DNA from: CAZELM01 sp964512995
GTDB lineage: Bacteria > CSSED10-310
DNA length: 64,000 nt
NCBI GenBank assembly: GCA_964512995.1
Contig: CAZELM010000017.1
Location: forward strand, 23,768 to 87,767
Reading direction: 5' to 3'
Shown here piece by piece: positions 34,142 to 43,173 of this stretch; position 1 is the stretch's first letter, and each line of letters begins with the position of its first letter. The position numbers and the translations under genes were made by a program. Below the pieces are notes generated by a model. It saw nothing but the letters and a program-made list of their open reading frames with translations, was not told where the DNA came from and searched no databases.

Positions 34142-35503
34142 TTATGCGCCATATTCGTTCCATGAAATGGGGTCAGCGAACAGATCGTACGGCTCCGCAT
34201 CCGTAATTCTGACCGGAAGAATGGTTCCCGCTCGTATCCCTCCATTTATATATACAACTCCATCGACATCCGGTGCCTGAGATTCCATACGGGCGACTGA
34301 GACTGACGCGTCGTCAGCTGTTTGACCATCAACGATTACTGGTTCAATCATATGAAGCTTCTCTCGGTTATACCGATAAGATATCTCCTGTTGAAACGCC
34401 ATCAACTCTCCCCGCCGCTGCTCAGCGGTTTCATTCGAAACATCCAGTGGCCATTCGGCTGACTCTGTACCAGGTTCCGGAGAGTAGACAAAAACGCCGA
34501 TGTGGTTCATATAGCCTCTCCTGACAAAATCTCTCAATACCCGAAAAGACACGTCATTTTCGCCAGGGAAACCAGTCATCAGGGTTGTCCGGAGCGTTAT
34601 ATCTGGAATCTGCTCGCGGATTGATTCCACCATTGAGCATATCTGTGAAAAATTCCCCGGACGATTCATCCTCCGCAGAATTTTTTCATCCACATGCTGA
34701 AGCGGGATATCCAGGTACCGGCACAATACATCCGATGATTTCAACCGCTCGATGATATCCGGTGTGATGCGATCCGGATACATATACATCAGCCGAATCC
34801 ATAGCAGTCCAGACAATTCGGACAATGTATCCAGGAGCATTCCCAGAGATGTCCCATCACCCAGATCAGTCCCATACCGTGTATTGTCCTGGGAGATCAC
34901 AATCAGTTCACATCGCCCGGAGTGAAGAATCTGCTGCGCTTCCTGAACGATCATCTGAAGCGGCTTGCTTCGGTATCGTCCACGCAAACGCGGAATCCTG
35001 CAGTACGAGCACCGATTATCACATCCATCTGAAATCTTCAGCAGACCGTAAGATCCGGGAGTCACGAACAACCGCGATAAAGTTGATCCGGAGTAGTTTT
35101 CCGGTGGAAGAATCCGTGCTGTTTGTGAAACGTTCGGATCAAGGAGGAGATGCAATGAATCGCTCAATGCAAAGGGAGACAGAATCAGATCGATCTCCGG
35201 TATCGCTTCCGACAATGCATCCCGATCTGCGTCCGCCATACATCCAGTCACTACCAGCCGCTTCAATCGACCTATTTTACGATAAAAAGCCATCTCCTGG
35301 AGCGTTTCGATGGCTTCCTCCCGAGCGCTTTTCAAGAATCCGCAAGTATTAACGAGAATGATCTCCGCGTCCGATGGCTCAGAAGTGATCCGGAGACCGG
35401 CATCCTGAAGATAACCAAGAATGATCTCTGCATCCACCGTATTTTTTTGACATCCCAAACTCACCATGGCCGCGGTTGTAAATGGTAATTTTTTTCTTTT
35501 CAT
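34142..35503 (-). CDS. rimO: Ribosomal protein S12 methylthiotransferase
   Basis: 453 residues. RimO adds a methylthio group to an Asp of ribosomal protein S12 using two Fe-S clusters and SAM. The N-terminal UPF0004 domain provides cysteines in SLGCQKN, NTCGF and TGCMA. The radical SAM motif is C161-x3-C165-x2-C168 in GCDNRCSYC. A TRAM-like domain forms the last 70 residues. SLGCQKNTVD and DIPLQHV are typical of RimO rather than MiaB. Its ATG overlaps the stop of the preceding small gene as ATGA, and AGGAG lies nine bases upstream. It is the last gene of a five-gene operon. Confidence 0.95.
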   Translation of the reverse strand: MKRKKLPFTTAAMVSLGCQKNTVDAEIILGYLQDAGLRITSEPSDAEIILVNTCGFLKSAREEAIETLQEMAFYRKIGRLKRLVVTGCMADADRDALSEAIPEIDLILSPFALSDSLHLLLDPNVSQTARILPPENYSGSTLSRLFVTPGSYGLLKISDGCDNRCSYCRIPRLRGRYRSKPLQMIVQEAQQILHSGRCELIVISQDNTRYGTDLGDGTSLGMLLDTLSELSGLLWIRLMYMYPDRITPDIIERLKSSDVLCRYLDIPLQHVDEKILRRMNRPGNFSQICSMVESIREQIPDITLRTTLMTGFPGENDVSFRVLRDFVRRGYMNHIGVFVYSPEPGTESAEWPLDVSNETAEQRRGELMAFQQEISYRYNREKLHMIEPVIVDGQTADDASVSVARMESQAPDVDGVVYINGGIRAGTILPVRITDAEPYDLFADPISWNEYGA

Positions 35504-35781
35504 TGCCTGACACTCCTAAATATCACGATCTCCGAATACGTCCCACGTTTCTGAGTTTCCCGATCAAAAGGGTTTACCCTACACCACATGCCACGCAGAC
35601 AACGGGTGATCAATTCGTGGTAATGAGGCGGAACACATGTATTCTCTCCTCTCCCATGAACTGGCCCGAAAAAGCCGAATAATGAAATCGTTGGCGCTTT
35701 AGGAGTAGTTGTCTCTGCCAGAACTCTGTCAATCCGTTTATGAACTTCCCAGGTTTCAGTTTTTTTGATCCATCGGGACAT
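35500..35781 (-). CDS. Hypothetical 93-residue protein between pgsA and rimO
   Basis: The frame starts at ATG 35781, 12 bases after the pgsA stop, and ends in an ATGA overlap with rimO (35500-35503). Perfect fit into the operon on both sides is the main evidence that it is real. The 93 residues are basic and have no signal peptide or membrane helix. A notable stretch is CVPPHYHELITRCLRGMWC, with three cysteines and two histidines that could bind metal. I do not recognise the family. A longer frame starts at 35823 inside pgsA but is less likely. It is probably cytoplasmic and expressed with rimO. Confidence 0.62.
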   Translation of the reverse strand: MSRWIKKTETWEVHKRIDRVLAETTTPKAPTISLFGFFGPVHGRGENTCVPPHYHELITRCLRGMWCRVNPFDRETQKRGTYSEIVIFRSVRQ

Positions 35782-35792
35782 GAGTTCCAGTC

Positions 35793-36374
35793 CTATTTGG
35801 GGATCGCCCGTAATATTTCCCAATGTGCACGAAGATAGTCAACGAACGATAAGACAGTAATGATAACGACAAGGAACATAACCCACCAAGAAATGTCGTG
35901 TACTGGAAAGCGGGGGAGCCAATGGAACAAAATCCGTGAGATCAATAACAGAAAAATAGCGATGGATTGTGAAACTGCTTTGATCTTTCCGCTTTTCCGG
36001 GCGGCGATCACCACGTTTTCCCCTCGAACCGCCAGGCGCAAAAAGGAGATACATGCATCTCTGTAAAAAAGAACGATCACCATCCAGGCCGGAAACATAT
36101 CCGCCCACCAGAAACATAAAAAAAATGTAAATCGAGACACCGAATCTGCAAATGGATCGAACAGTTTTCCGAAATCCGTCACCTCTCCACGAGCACGAGC
36201 TAAGCGGCCATCGATCGCATCACTGATTTCGGAACCAGTCGCGAGCAGAATCAACAGGACATTAATCGTCAATGATACGGTCGGGTCCGCTGCGTACAAG
36301 TCCAGCCAAAACAGCAGAAAAAAAATGGGTGCCATGCATAAACGGATGAAAGTCAAACGGTTAGCAATCGTCAT
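35793..36374 (-). CDS. pgsA: CDP-alcohol phosphatidyltransferase (PgsA type)
   Basis: 193 residues with about five membrane helices. The CDP-alcohol phosphotransferase signature D-x2-DG-x2-AR-x8-G-x3-D-x3-D is complete in SDAIDGRLARARG and FGKLFDPFADS. The family joins CDP-diacylglycerol to an alcohol; glycerol 3-phosphate giving phosphatidylglycerophosphate is the most common reaction, but myo-inositol phosphate or others are possible. The ATG at 36374 has AGGGA just upstream; a GTG at 36398 would add eight residues. It follows a radical SAM gene by 27 bases within a five-gene operon. Confidence 0.88.
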   Translation of the reverse strand: MTIANRLTFIRLCMAPIFFLLFWLDLYAADPTVSLTINVLLILLATGSEISDAIDGRLARARGEVTDFGKLFDPFADSVSRFTFFLCFWWADMFPAWMVIVLFYRDACISFLRLAVRGENVVIAARKSGKIKAVSQSIAIFLLLISRILFHWLPRFPVHDISWWVMFLVVIITVLSFVDYLRAHWEILRAIPK

Positions 36375-36401
36375 AACATCCCTAACATTTTGCTCCACTC
36401 A

Positions 36402-37751
36402 TCACAGTGGGGAGTTCCGAATCCGCTTTTTCAAACGCCATAACATCTCGTAGATATAAAAGACAGAATCGAGATAACGCGTTCTGGGCTGAGAATAAAA
36501 TGTTTTCTGTAAATCGATCACATTATCCGGCAATAATTCCGAATCGTCCGTGATCACACCTTCCTGGACGGCGATATGCCAAAGTGGTGTATGGGGTTCG
36601 ATACGGGGATTGCCAAAAATAATGCCACCGGCCTTTTCTCTGAGAAACAACTTACATTGAACGGCGAACAGAAGCATTTTGATGAATGTGACGACATCCT
36701 GGCCAGGTGGATTCCAGAAAAAATTAAAAGCAACACGTATGTCCGGTATCTCTTTGGCCAGTCGATAAATCCTGTGGATATCCGCTGGTGTGATCTCCTT
36801 TCCCAGCAGCTTCAGGGAACACAGGCTGAATGCATCCGGGGAAAATGAGAACTCATGGCAGCCACTATCCCGGCAGAAAACCGCAAATTCCCTGTCAAAA
36901 CCCGATTCTGTAAACCACGCCCGCCATTTCAGACCCGGAAATTCGTCGGCCATGCGACGGATCATGGTGACAGATCGCTCTTTGGGCAAATTAAATATTC
37001 CATCCACAATTGTTATTTCCCGGATCCCATAAGAGAAATATAATGTTCGGATATCAGTAAGAACCTGTTCCACTGGACGAAAACGGAACCGGTTACCGTT
37101 CAGGTGAGGATAGGTACAATATGCACAGTGCATCGGACAACCACGTTTAGTCTGTACACCCACCCCGCCGGAGGCTTGATACAACCGAGGATCCAACAGA
37201 TCGTATCGTGGAGAGGCAAACTCATCGGGGCTGGGCAGTCGGCGATCCCCAGAATAGATGAGCCGGCCCTCTTTTCGATAATAGATACCTTTGACATGTT
37301 CCGGAGCGTGCAGATGTTCAATGATCTCAGGGAAACAGGTATCTGCTTCCAGATACAATCCCAGATCGATGCATGGATTCTGCATCATAATTTGCTCTGG
37401 AAACAAAGAAAATCCCGACCCCCCGACCATGATCATTGCATTCGGAATCCATTGTTTGACCTTTATCAGATACTTTTTAAAAGAAATATAATAGTAAACA
37501 AGATCCCTCCGCATCTGCGAGTCAATATTTCTCAGTGAAATCCCGATGAGATCTGGAGCAAATTCCGTCAGGATTTTCCCTGTCTGATCCTCTCCGATGA
37601 TATTGGGATCCAAAATAACGAGATCTTTTGCAATTGGAGTGATGGCACCCGCAAGAGTTACCAGTCCAAGCGGGTATACCGGAAGTTCTTTACGGCCGAG
37701 CGGAGCCTGGATCAGTGCAATTCTGCGGCAGGAGCGATATGGAGGGTTCAA
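36402..37751 (-). CDS. B12-binding-domain-type radical SAM protein
   Basis: 449 residues. The N-terminal third resembles the cobalamin-binding domain of class B radical SAM enzymes (LPVYPLGLVTLAGAI, PDLIGISLRN, IMVGGSGFSLFP) but lacks the DxHxxG motif. The 4Fe-4S ligands are C205, C209 and C212 in GCPMHCAYC, followed by EITIVDGIFN. The start is probably the TTG at 37751, two bases after the stop of the NTPase gene, so translation would rely on coupling; no ribosome binding site is visible. Position before pgsA suggests lipid modification, but that is inference. Substrate unknown. Confidence 0.85.
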   Translation of the reverse strand: MNPPYRSCRRIALIQAPLGRKELPVYPLGLVTLAGAITPIAKDLVILDPNIIGEDQTGKILTEFAPDLIGISLRNIDSQMRRDLVYYYISFKKYLIKVKQWIPNAMIMVGGSGFSLFPEQIMMQNPCIDLGLYLEADTCFPEIIEHLHAPEHVKGIYYRKEGRLIYSGDRRLPSPDEFASPRYDLLDPRLYQASGGVGVQTKRGCPMHCAYCTYPHLNGNRFRFRPVEQVLTDIRTLYFSYGIREITIVDGIFNLPKERSVTMIRRMADEFPGLKWRAWFTESGFDREFAVFCRDSGCHEFSFSPDAFSLCSLKLLGKEITPADIHRIYRLAKEIPDIRVAFNFFWNPPGQDVVTFIKMLLFAVQCKLFLREKAGGIIFGNPRIEPHTPLWHIAVQEGVITDDSELLPDNVIDLQKTFYSQPRTRYLDSVFYIYEMLWRLKKRIRNSPL

Positions 37752-37753
37752 GA

Positions 37754-38314
37754 CTATTTACGCGGTTTTTTGGATGGCTTGGGAGGTGCGAAATTATGGA
37801 GAATTTCAATGATATGATTCGGGATTTTTGCCCGATTCTCCTCTGTTACCGTAATGATCACAACGTCTTCCCGGTTGGTTATGCTGTTGATGAATGGGCT
37901 GGCAAAATTTTGAATCGTGCCCAGAACCGGTATTTTTGAATCAAGGCATCGGATGACGATATCGCGAAATTCTTTGCTGAAGCATTCCATTTTTCCGATT
38001 TCATCGATAATGATCAGTGAACTGCCATCCAAAGCCTGTTTCAAGGCGGGTACGGCGATATCTGACATGATTTTGATATCTACACCGAATTTGCCGATTT
38101 TATATGTACTTTTCTTGTTCGCAGTAGCCAGAACACATTGCTGACCATCCAGTGTAATCAACTGGAATCCTTTTTGGGTCTTTCCAGATTTTATCTCCTG
38201 AGTAAAAAAACCACCTGCATTCATGGAGATTTCACCCAGGACAGACTGAATAATCGTTGTTTTGCCTACACCCGGCTCTCCGGTCAACAAAAAATTTTTA
38301 TATTGTACTTCCAT
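37754..38314 (-). CDS. THEP1-like nucleoside triphosphatase
   Basis: 186 residues. Walker A is LTGEPGVGKTT near the start and Walker B with the following acidic residue is SLIIIDEIGKME (about 97-108). NAGGFFTQEI between them is characteristic of the THEP1 family of small NTPases first described from Aquifex. These hydrolyse NTPs in vitro and have no settled cellular role. A Pro/Lys-rich tail (PPKPSKKPRK) ends the protein. AAGGATG lies seven bases before the ATG. It is the first gene of the operon that continues with a radical SAM gene, pgsA, an unknown gene and rimO. Confidence 0.9.
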   Translation of the reverse strand: MEVQYKNFLLTGEPGVGKTTIIQSVLGEISMNAGGFFTQEIKSGKTQKGFQLITLDGQQCVLATANKKSTYKIGKFGVDIKIMSDIAVPALKQALDGSSLIIIDEIGKMECFSKEFRDIVIRCLDSKIPVLGTIQNFASPFINSITNREDVVIITVTEENRAKIPNHIIEILHNFAPPKPSKKPRK

Positions 38315-38521
38315 TATTAGTCATCCTTCCAAAGCGTCGGGTCAGATCCCAGTCGAGTCTTTTTATTACATGACAGTCCCCGCTCTGTCAATAAGCCGCG
38401 TCCACCTATTCGTTCACTTAAATCTTTTCTCATCATGGCATTACGCTGCGTCATCATACACATGCACTCCGACGATTCCATCCACTACGGGAATCCGGCA
38501 TGATCGGCCAGCTATATCAGA

Positions 38522-39919
38522 TCAATCATCCGGTAATTGATCCTGTTCGATATCAGGTCCGTGAACGGTGAATTTGAACAAGGTGCTTCGTGCCTTATGT
38601 GTCACCGTATTCGCCAAAGCCTGAAAACTGAAATTATTGTAGTCGAATCCAGGAATGGTCCACGTTTCTACGCGAAATCGATACATCTGATCGGGAAGGA
38701 TAGAACCGATAGAACCCATGGGGATCGGTGGAATAGGAAGTGAATCGGACTTTTTTCCACCGGGCAGGTACAGATTCCATGTGTAGTCATATTCCGACTG
38801 ATAGATTGAAACAATATCTAAATCCCCTTCAACAGGCTCCCAGTGAAGTATCGGATAGTTATCATTGCCGGACAACTGCCTATGTAAATCCTTGGGAACA
38901 TTTTTAAATTCAAAATCATGTTTCTCTGGTAATGCCTGGAATGTGCCATGCAGGATTGAAGTTGTCATCTCCGCCCAAGCATCCATTCGATTGAATGCGG
39001 ATACCTCAAGCGACATCAGGGGCAACTCCGGCGTTGACACACAGAATGCCTGATATTCGAATGTGTTGCTGATGTTAGCGAAACCGGATGATATCAATCC
39101 GGCCAGACCCCCATCTAAAAAGACTTGAAAATTGTAACGCTTGTACGGCTCCCACCCATTTTTAGGAGATTTAAGATTAGCCGGTGGGTGTGCCATTTTT
39201 CCGGATACCACCTTCACAACGCCGGTATTCACGGTTGACATATTGATCATTGCTGGAGTGCTGACCGGCAATGGACCATCAGGCATAACCGTAAGCCCGA
39301 ATTTGGAGGTGTTCCCAGACTGATCCGTCGCCATTGCCGAGAATCCAATGGGACGGCACGGCACTGTTTTCACGAGCGGATCCGGATCAACACTTAGCTG
39401 ATTCCCTTGGGACATGATTTTCATTTCCTTGTATGGGACTTCATTGCGGAACAACATCAGACTGGAATCACCCGTGTCAAGACCAAGAAAAGTCAATGCG
39501 GTGCTCACCTTGTCAGGGGGTTTACGGATCGTTAACGGGATGGTCACTTTTGCTGCATTTATATCACAAAAACTGATCGTATCATACGCCTCCCTCTCTT
39601 CGTGAATCACTGTCACAGTAACCGGTCCGGAGATTCCAAGGTTTGCAAACGATGCGACCCCATCCTCCCCCGTCTTAATTTTGGCTTTTTCCTCCAATGG
39701 ATTTCCCTGATGAATAAATACAACCGCACCATTGAGCGGCTTCCCTGACCAGGCATCCACAACCGTGACAATCAGGTTGTCGTGAATTATCCCCCCTTCG
39801 GCACCTCCCAAGATCGGTCTGAATGCAACTGGCGGGTAGATCGCAACCTTCTCATTCTCACATCCCACGCCCCCCAATCCCATCATCACGATGCTTAATA
39901 CGAAAAGCTGCCGATTCAT
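38522..39919 (-). CDS. Putative lipoprotein with carboxypeptidase-regulatory-like domain
   Basis: 465 residues. The ATG at 39919 has GGAGGG five bases upstream and begins a lipoprotein-type signal (RQLFVLSIVMMGLGGVGC) with the lipobox Cys at residue 20. A beta-sandwich of the carboxypeptidase-regulatory type follows (about 45-125: HDNLIVTVVDAWSGKPLNGAVVF). The rest is beta-rich with fibronectin-III-like strands (YNFQVFLDGGL, YRFRVETW). No catalytic motif is visible. It is probably an outer- or inner-membrane-attached periplasmic protein. The gene is monocistronic and divergent from the TldD-like gene. Confidence 0.82.
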   Translation of the reverse strand: MNRQLFVLSIVMMGLGGVGCENEKVAIYPPVAFRPILGGAEGGIIHDNLIVTVVDAWSGKPLNGAVVFIHQGNPLEEKAKIKTGEDGVASFANLGISGPVTVTVIHEEREAYDTISFCDINAAKVTIPLTIRKPPDKVSTALTFLGLDTGDSSLMLFRNEVPYKEMKIMSQGNQLSVDPDPLVKTVPCRPIGFSAMATDQSGNTSKFGLTVMPDGPLPVSTPAMINMSTVNTGVVKVVSGKMAHPPANLKSPKNGWEPYKRYNFQVFLDGGLAGLISSGFANISNTFEYQAFCVSTPELPLMSLEVSAFNRMDAWAEMTTSILHGTFQALPEKHDFEFKNVPKDLHRQLSGNDNYPILHWEPVEGDLDIVSIYQSEYDYTWNLYLPGGKKSDSLPIPPIPMGSIGSILPDQMYRFRVETWTIPGFDYNNFSFQALANTVTHKARSTLFKFTVHGPDIEQDQLPDD

Positions 39920-40236
39920 CCGTTCCCTCCTCATTGCAACACGTCCTTTTCCCATATCCATGACAGCCTGAACAGCCACTCAATCTCGAAAAAGTGCTCT
40001 ATCAATCATATCGTAGAATTATTTTAAAGAGTTATGCTCTAAAATCAACCACAACCTGAATAAGCACCCAGGATTTCAGCCGATTGATGTAAAGGACTTG
40101 CAGATTCTTCTCATTCATCTTAATTTGACCTTTGGGACTCTTGTCATCCCATATTCGATTGGCCGGTTGGAGAAAATTGATCTGTTCAGAACAGAATCGA
40201 TCATCATTCGCTCCCGGATCCAACAAGGAGACCATC
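39920..40236. other. Divergent promoter region between the lipoprotein and tldD-like genes
   Basis: 317 bases with no supported gene. Both flanking genes start outward from here, so promoters must lie inside. A TTGACC at about 40124 on the + strand lacks a good -10 partner at 17 bases. The short open frame on the - strand across this region has no ribosome binding site. Confidence 0.5.
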
Positions 40237-41769
40237 ATGAAAACATTTTTCAATTCACAGATTAACCGGCGGCAATTCATCTCTGGAACACTTAAAGGAA
40301 TTGCTGCTGCGGCAGCGATTGGAACGGGATTGACAGGAGCGAGTGGAATTCAAGGAAAAGATATCATTGGCGATTCATTTGAATGTGATCCCGAAGATCT
40401 CCAGGACATTCTGAAGATCGCCGGCCGCAAGGGAGGGGATCTGGCGGAAGTGTTTGTTGAACATTGCCTGCGGCGTCGAATCCACTGGATGAATACAGCC
40501 ACACATCCCGTTCAACTGGAATTATCCGAGGGAGTTGGTGTCCGGGTCATCGAGGGAATCCAATCCGGCTACTCCTATACTGACGGATTCGAAAAAAGCA
40601 AAATCAAAGCATCCGCACGGAAAGCACATGAGCTTATCCACCCGCGAGGAAAATCTCAGAAATCCTTCTCATTGCCAGCCAAAGCGGAGCGGATTCGGGG
40701 ATCCATTTTTTCCATCCGACCGTTAAATCAGATTCCGGATCAAGCTTGTATGAAAATCGTTGAGCGTGCGGCTTATTCTGCAAAGAAAACAAGCAATCTG
40801 GTGGAATCGATCGAAATTCAATACGAAGACGCGATCCGCTGGATCCTGGTGGCGAACTCCAGAGGCATCCATCGTGTTGACTATCAACCCATGATCCTGA
40901 TGAACTTCAATATCCTTTCCCGGTCAGGCAATAAACGGTTTATCGGTCGAAATGCCATCTCCCATAAAGGCGGTTTTGAGTTTTTCGATTCTCCGGTCGC
41001 GGAGATCGCCGCTGCTCGTGCAGCAGAAGAAAGCGTACATATGCTCCAGGCAAAATCACCGCCAACCGGTGTCTTTCCGGTCATTTTGGAAGGAGGTGCC
41101 GGTGGAATACTCTTCCACTACGCAGTCGGTCAGGGCTTGAAAGGTGATGCGATCATGCAGAATGCTTCCGATTTTATGGGCCGTTTTGGCACACTGATCG
41201 CCTCAAACAAAATCACCGTGGTCGATAATGGCATGTATCCCAAAGCATCCGGCACTTCTCATATCGATGATGAAGGAACACAGACGAAACAAACCGTGCT
41301 CATCGACAAGGGGATTCTTAAATCCTGTATGACAGATTTCGTTTCTTCCAACTTTCTGGGACTTCCATTGACCGGGAATGGACGACGCCTGTCATACCAG
41401 CACCATCCACAAGTCACCATGACCAATCTCTATCTTGAAAATGGAGAGGACGTTCCCGAAAAAATGCTCGCAGATACTCCGGAAGGCATTTATTGCCGAA
41501 GCTTTGAACGTGGTGATTCCGATCCTGTATCCGGCACTTTCAAACTCAATGTCCGGGAAGCCTATCATATTCAAAATGGAACAATCACCGATCCGTTGCA
41601 TGGCGTTACACTCTCCGGCCGAGGAATCGATATGCTTAAACGCATTGACCGTGTCGGCACTGATTTATCCATCTTCCCACTATTTCATGAAAAGGAACCA
41701 GTTTGTTCCATGTCCTGTGGTCAGCCGACCATCCGAATCAATGCCCTTACCATCGGAAGCAGCCGCTGA
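40237..41769 (+). CDS. Tat-exported TldD-like protein with altered metal site
   Basis: 510 residues. AAGGAG (40225-40230) lies six bases before the ATG. The N-terminus INRRQFISGTLKGIAAAAAIG is a twin-arginine signal peptide. The rest is a TldD/PmbA fold. Where active TldD has the metal motif HExxxH, this protein has H294-Y-A-V-G-Q298: the Glu is Tyr and the second His is Gln. The C-terminal Cys that completes the metal site in TldD (GxCxKxGQ region) is also not recognisable, the region reading SIFPLFHEKEPVCS. It is therefore likely to be catalytically impaired or to use another site. The TldE-like partner gene follows after 19 bases. Confidence 0.86.
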   Translation: MKTFFNSQINRRQFISGTLKGIAAAAAIGTGLTGASGIQGKDIIGDSFECDPEDLQDILKIAGRKGGDLAEVFVEHCLRRRIHWMNTATHPVQLELSEGVGVRVIEGIQSGYSYTDGFEKSKIKASARKAHELIHPRGKSQKSFSLPAKAERIRGSIFSIRPLNQIPDQACMKIVERAAYSAKKTSNLVESIEIQYEDAIRWILVANSRGIHRVDYQPMILMNFNILSRSGNKRFIGRNAISHKGGFEFFDSPVAEIAAARAAEESVHMLQAKSPPTGVFPVILEGGAGGILFHYAVGQGLKGDAIMQNASDFMGRFGTLIASNKITVVDNGMYPKASGTSHIDDEGTQTKQTVLIDKGILKSCMTDFVSSNFLGLPLTGNGRRLSYQHHPQVTMTNLYLENGEDVPEKMLADTPEGIYCRSFERGDSDPVSGTFKLNVREAYHIQNGTITDPLHGVTLSGRGIDMLKRIDRVGTDLSIFPLFHEKEPVCSMSCGQPTIRINALTIGSSR

Positions 41770-41788
41770 CCACTGTCTGGAATGCTGA

Positions 41789-43105
41789 ATGAACGACATA
41801 TCGATCCGCGATATCCTGGACGTGATGAAACATCGGAAGTTCACTGGAGATGTTTTTCAGGAGTCCTGTCGGGAAAGCGCGGTTAAAATATTAAACGGGC
41901 ACATTCATCTGCAGACAAACTGCCACAATCACGGCATCGGAATCCGGTTGATTAAAAATGGACGATCCGCATTTTTCTCCACCTCGAATCCGAGCCCGGA
42001 CACTCTGGATCAGATTCTAGCGCGACTTTCTGATCCCACTGAATCAGCTCCCCTTATTCCTCGTTTCGAACTTCCACAACCAATCGGATATCCGCTCATT
42101 ACCGGAACGACCGATCCCCATTACACACCTCACATCAACGATCGGCAGATCCGACCACTTCTCAATCTTGATCACGCAATCCGCGCTGCAAGCTCCAAAT
42201 CCGTCCATATCTCGATCTTTTTCACCCAACAACATCAGGAGATTGGACTTCTCAATACACATCACCTCGAAGCTCGGCATACACGTACCCGATACACCCA
42301 TCAGATCAGGGTAGTTCAGACACATGGACGTCATCATACAATCCATGATGATTTCAGGGTCATGGCAGCGTACACAAATCCTGCATCTGATATTCTGATG
42401 GAGATTTCCAGATGCATTCCCCAGCCGTGGCGCATCCAGTCGATCCCCCGCAGCAGAGGAGCAGTGATACTCCATCCCAATGCCGGACGTGCCTTTATAA
42501 CTGGATTGCTGCCATGCTTCAATGGATGGCACATCAATCACAAGCAATCCGTTCTGGCAGGGCTGAACAGCCAGCCGATCGCTTCGGAATCCGTCACTCT
42601 GACAGCGGATGCATGCAGAAATCATTCTCCATTTTCGTGCCCGTTTGATGGAGAAGGACTCCCTTCCCGTTCCTTTGATCTGATTCAAAACGGCTTTCTG
42701 TGTGGTTTTTTCGACAGCATAACGACGGCTCTTGAGAGCGGCAGAGTGCCTGGAAGTACGATTCGAAATTCCAGGATTCCGCCTCACATCGGCTGGATGG
42801 AAGTCATAATGAAACCCGGTCCGGCATCTCCTGAGGAGATTATTTCAGAATCTGATGGAGCTGTATATATCACCCGACTGATTGGGATCAACGTGGATAT
42901 CATCACAGGGGATTTCTCTGCCGGAGCTGCCGGACGAATTATTGAGAAAGGAAAATTGGGGCCAGCCATTTCAAGAACCATCATCTGTGGCAATGCCCTC
43001 GACCTGCTCAGGCGAATTGACCGGATCGGCAATGATCTGACCTATCGGCAATCCATCAATTGTCCCACGTTTCGTATTGGGGAGATCACGGTCAGTGGAG
43101 AATGA
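41789..43105 (+). CDS. TldE/PmbA-like protein
   Basis: 438 residues, the usual partner of TldD in a heterodimeric protease that trims peptides. The C-terminal half is diagnostic: FDGEGLPSRSFDLIQNGFLCGFFDS, then GSTIRNSRIPPHIGWMEVIMKPG and GDFSAGAAGRIIEKGKLG. TldE subunits lack the metal motif, as here. Unlike its neighbour it has no signal peptide, so the two products would be in different compartments unless they are exported together by the Tat system. This odd pairing is worth noting. The gene starts 19 bases after the TldD-like stop and has a weak ribosome binding site (GGAATGCTGA upstream). Confidence 0.85.
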   Translation: MNDISIRDILDVMKHRKFTGDVFQESCRESAVKILNGHIHLQTNCHNHGIGIRLIKNGRSAFFSTSNPSPDTLDQILARLSDPTESAPLIPRFELPQPIGYPLITGTTDPHYTPHINDRQIRPLLNLDHAIRAASSKSVHISIFFTQQHQEIGLLNTHHLEARHTRTRYTHQIRVVQTHGRHHTIHDDFRVMAAYTNPASDILMEISRCIPQPWRIQSIPRSRGAVILHPNAGRAFITGLLPCFNGWHINHKQSVLAGLNSQPIASESVTLTADACRNHSPFSCPFDGEGLPSRSFDLIQNGFLCGFFDSITTALESGRVPGSTIRNSRIPPHIGWMEVIMKPGPASPEEIISESDGAVYITRLIGINVDIITGDFSAGAAGRIIEKGKLGPAISRTIICGNALDLLRRIDRIGNDLTYRQSINCPTFRIGEITVSGE

Positions 43106-43173
43106 CATCCGGACGATTCCATTTGCGTCGATTTGTGGTCACGCGAAAGCGGAGAATCTGAAATTGGGCGGAT

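Noticed and set aside
40032..40280. 82-codon - strand open frame
   Set aside because: It lies across the divergent promoter region and into the start of the tldD-like gene; no ribosome binding site.
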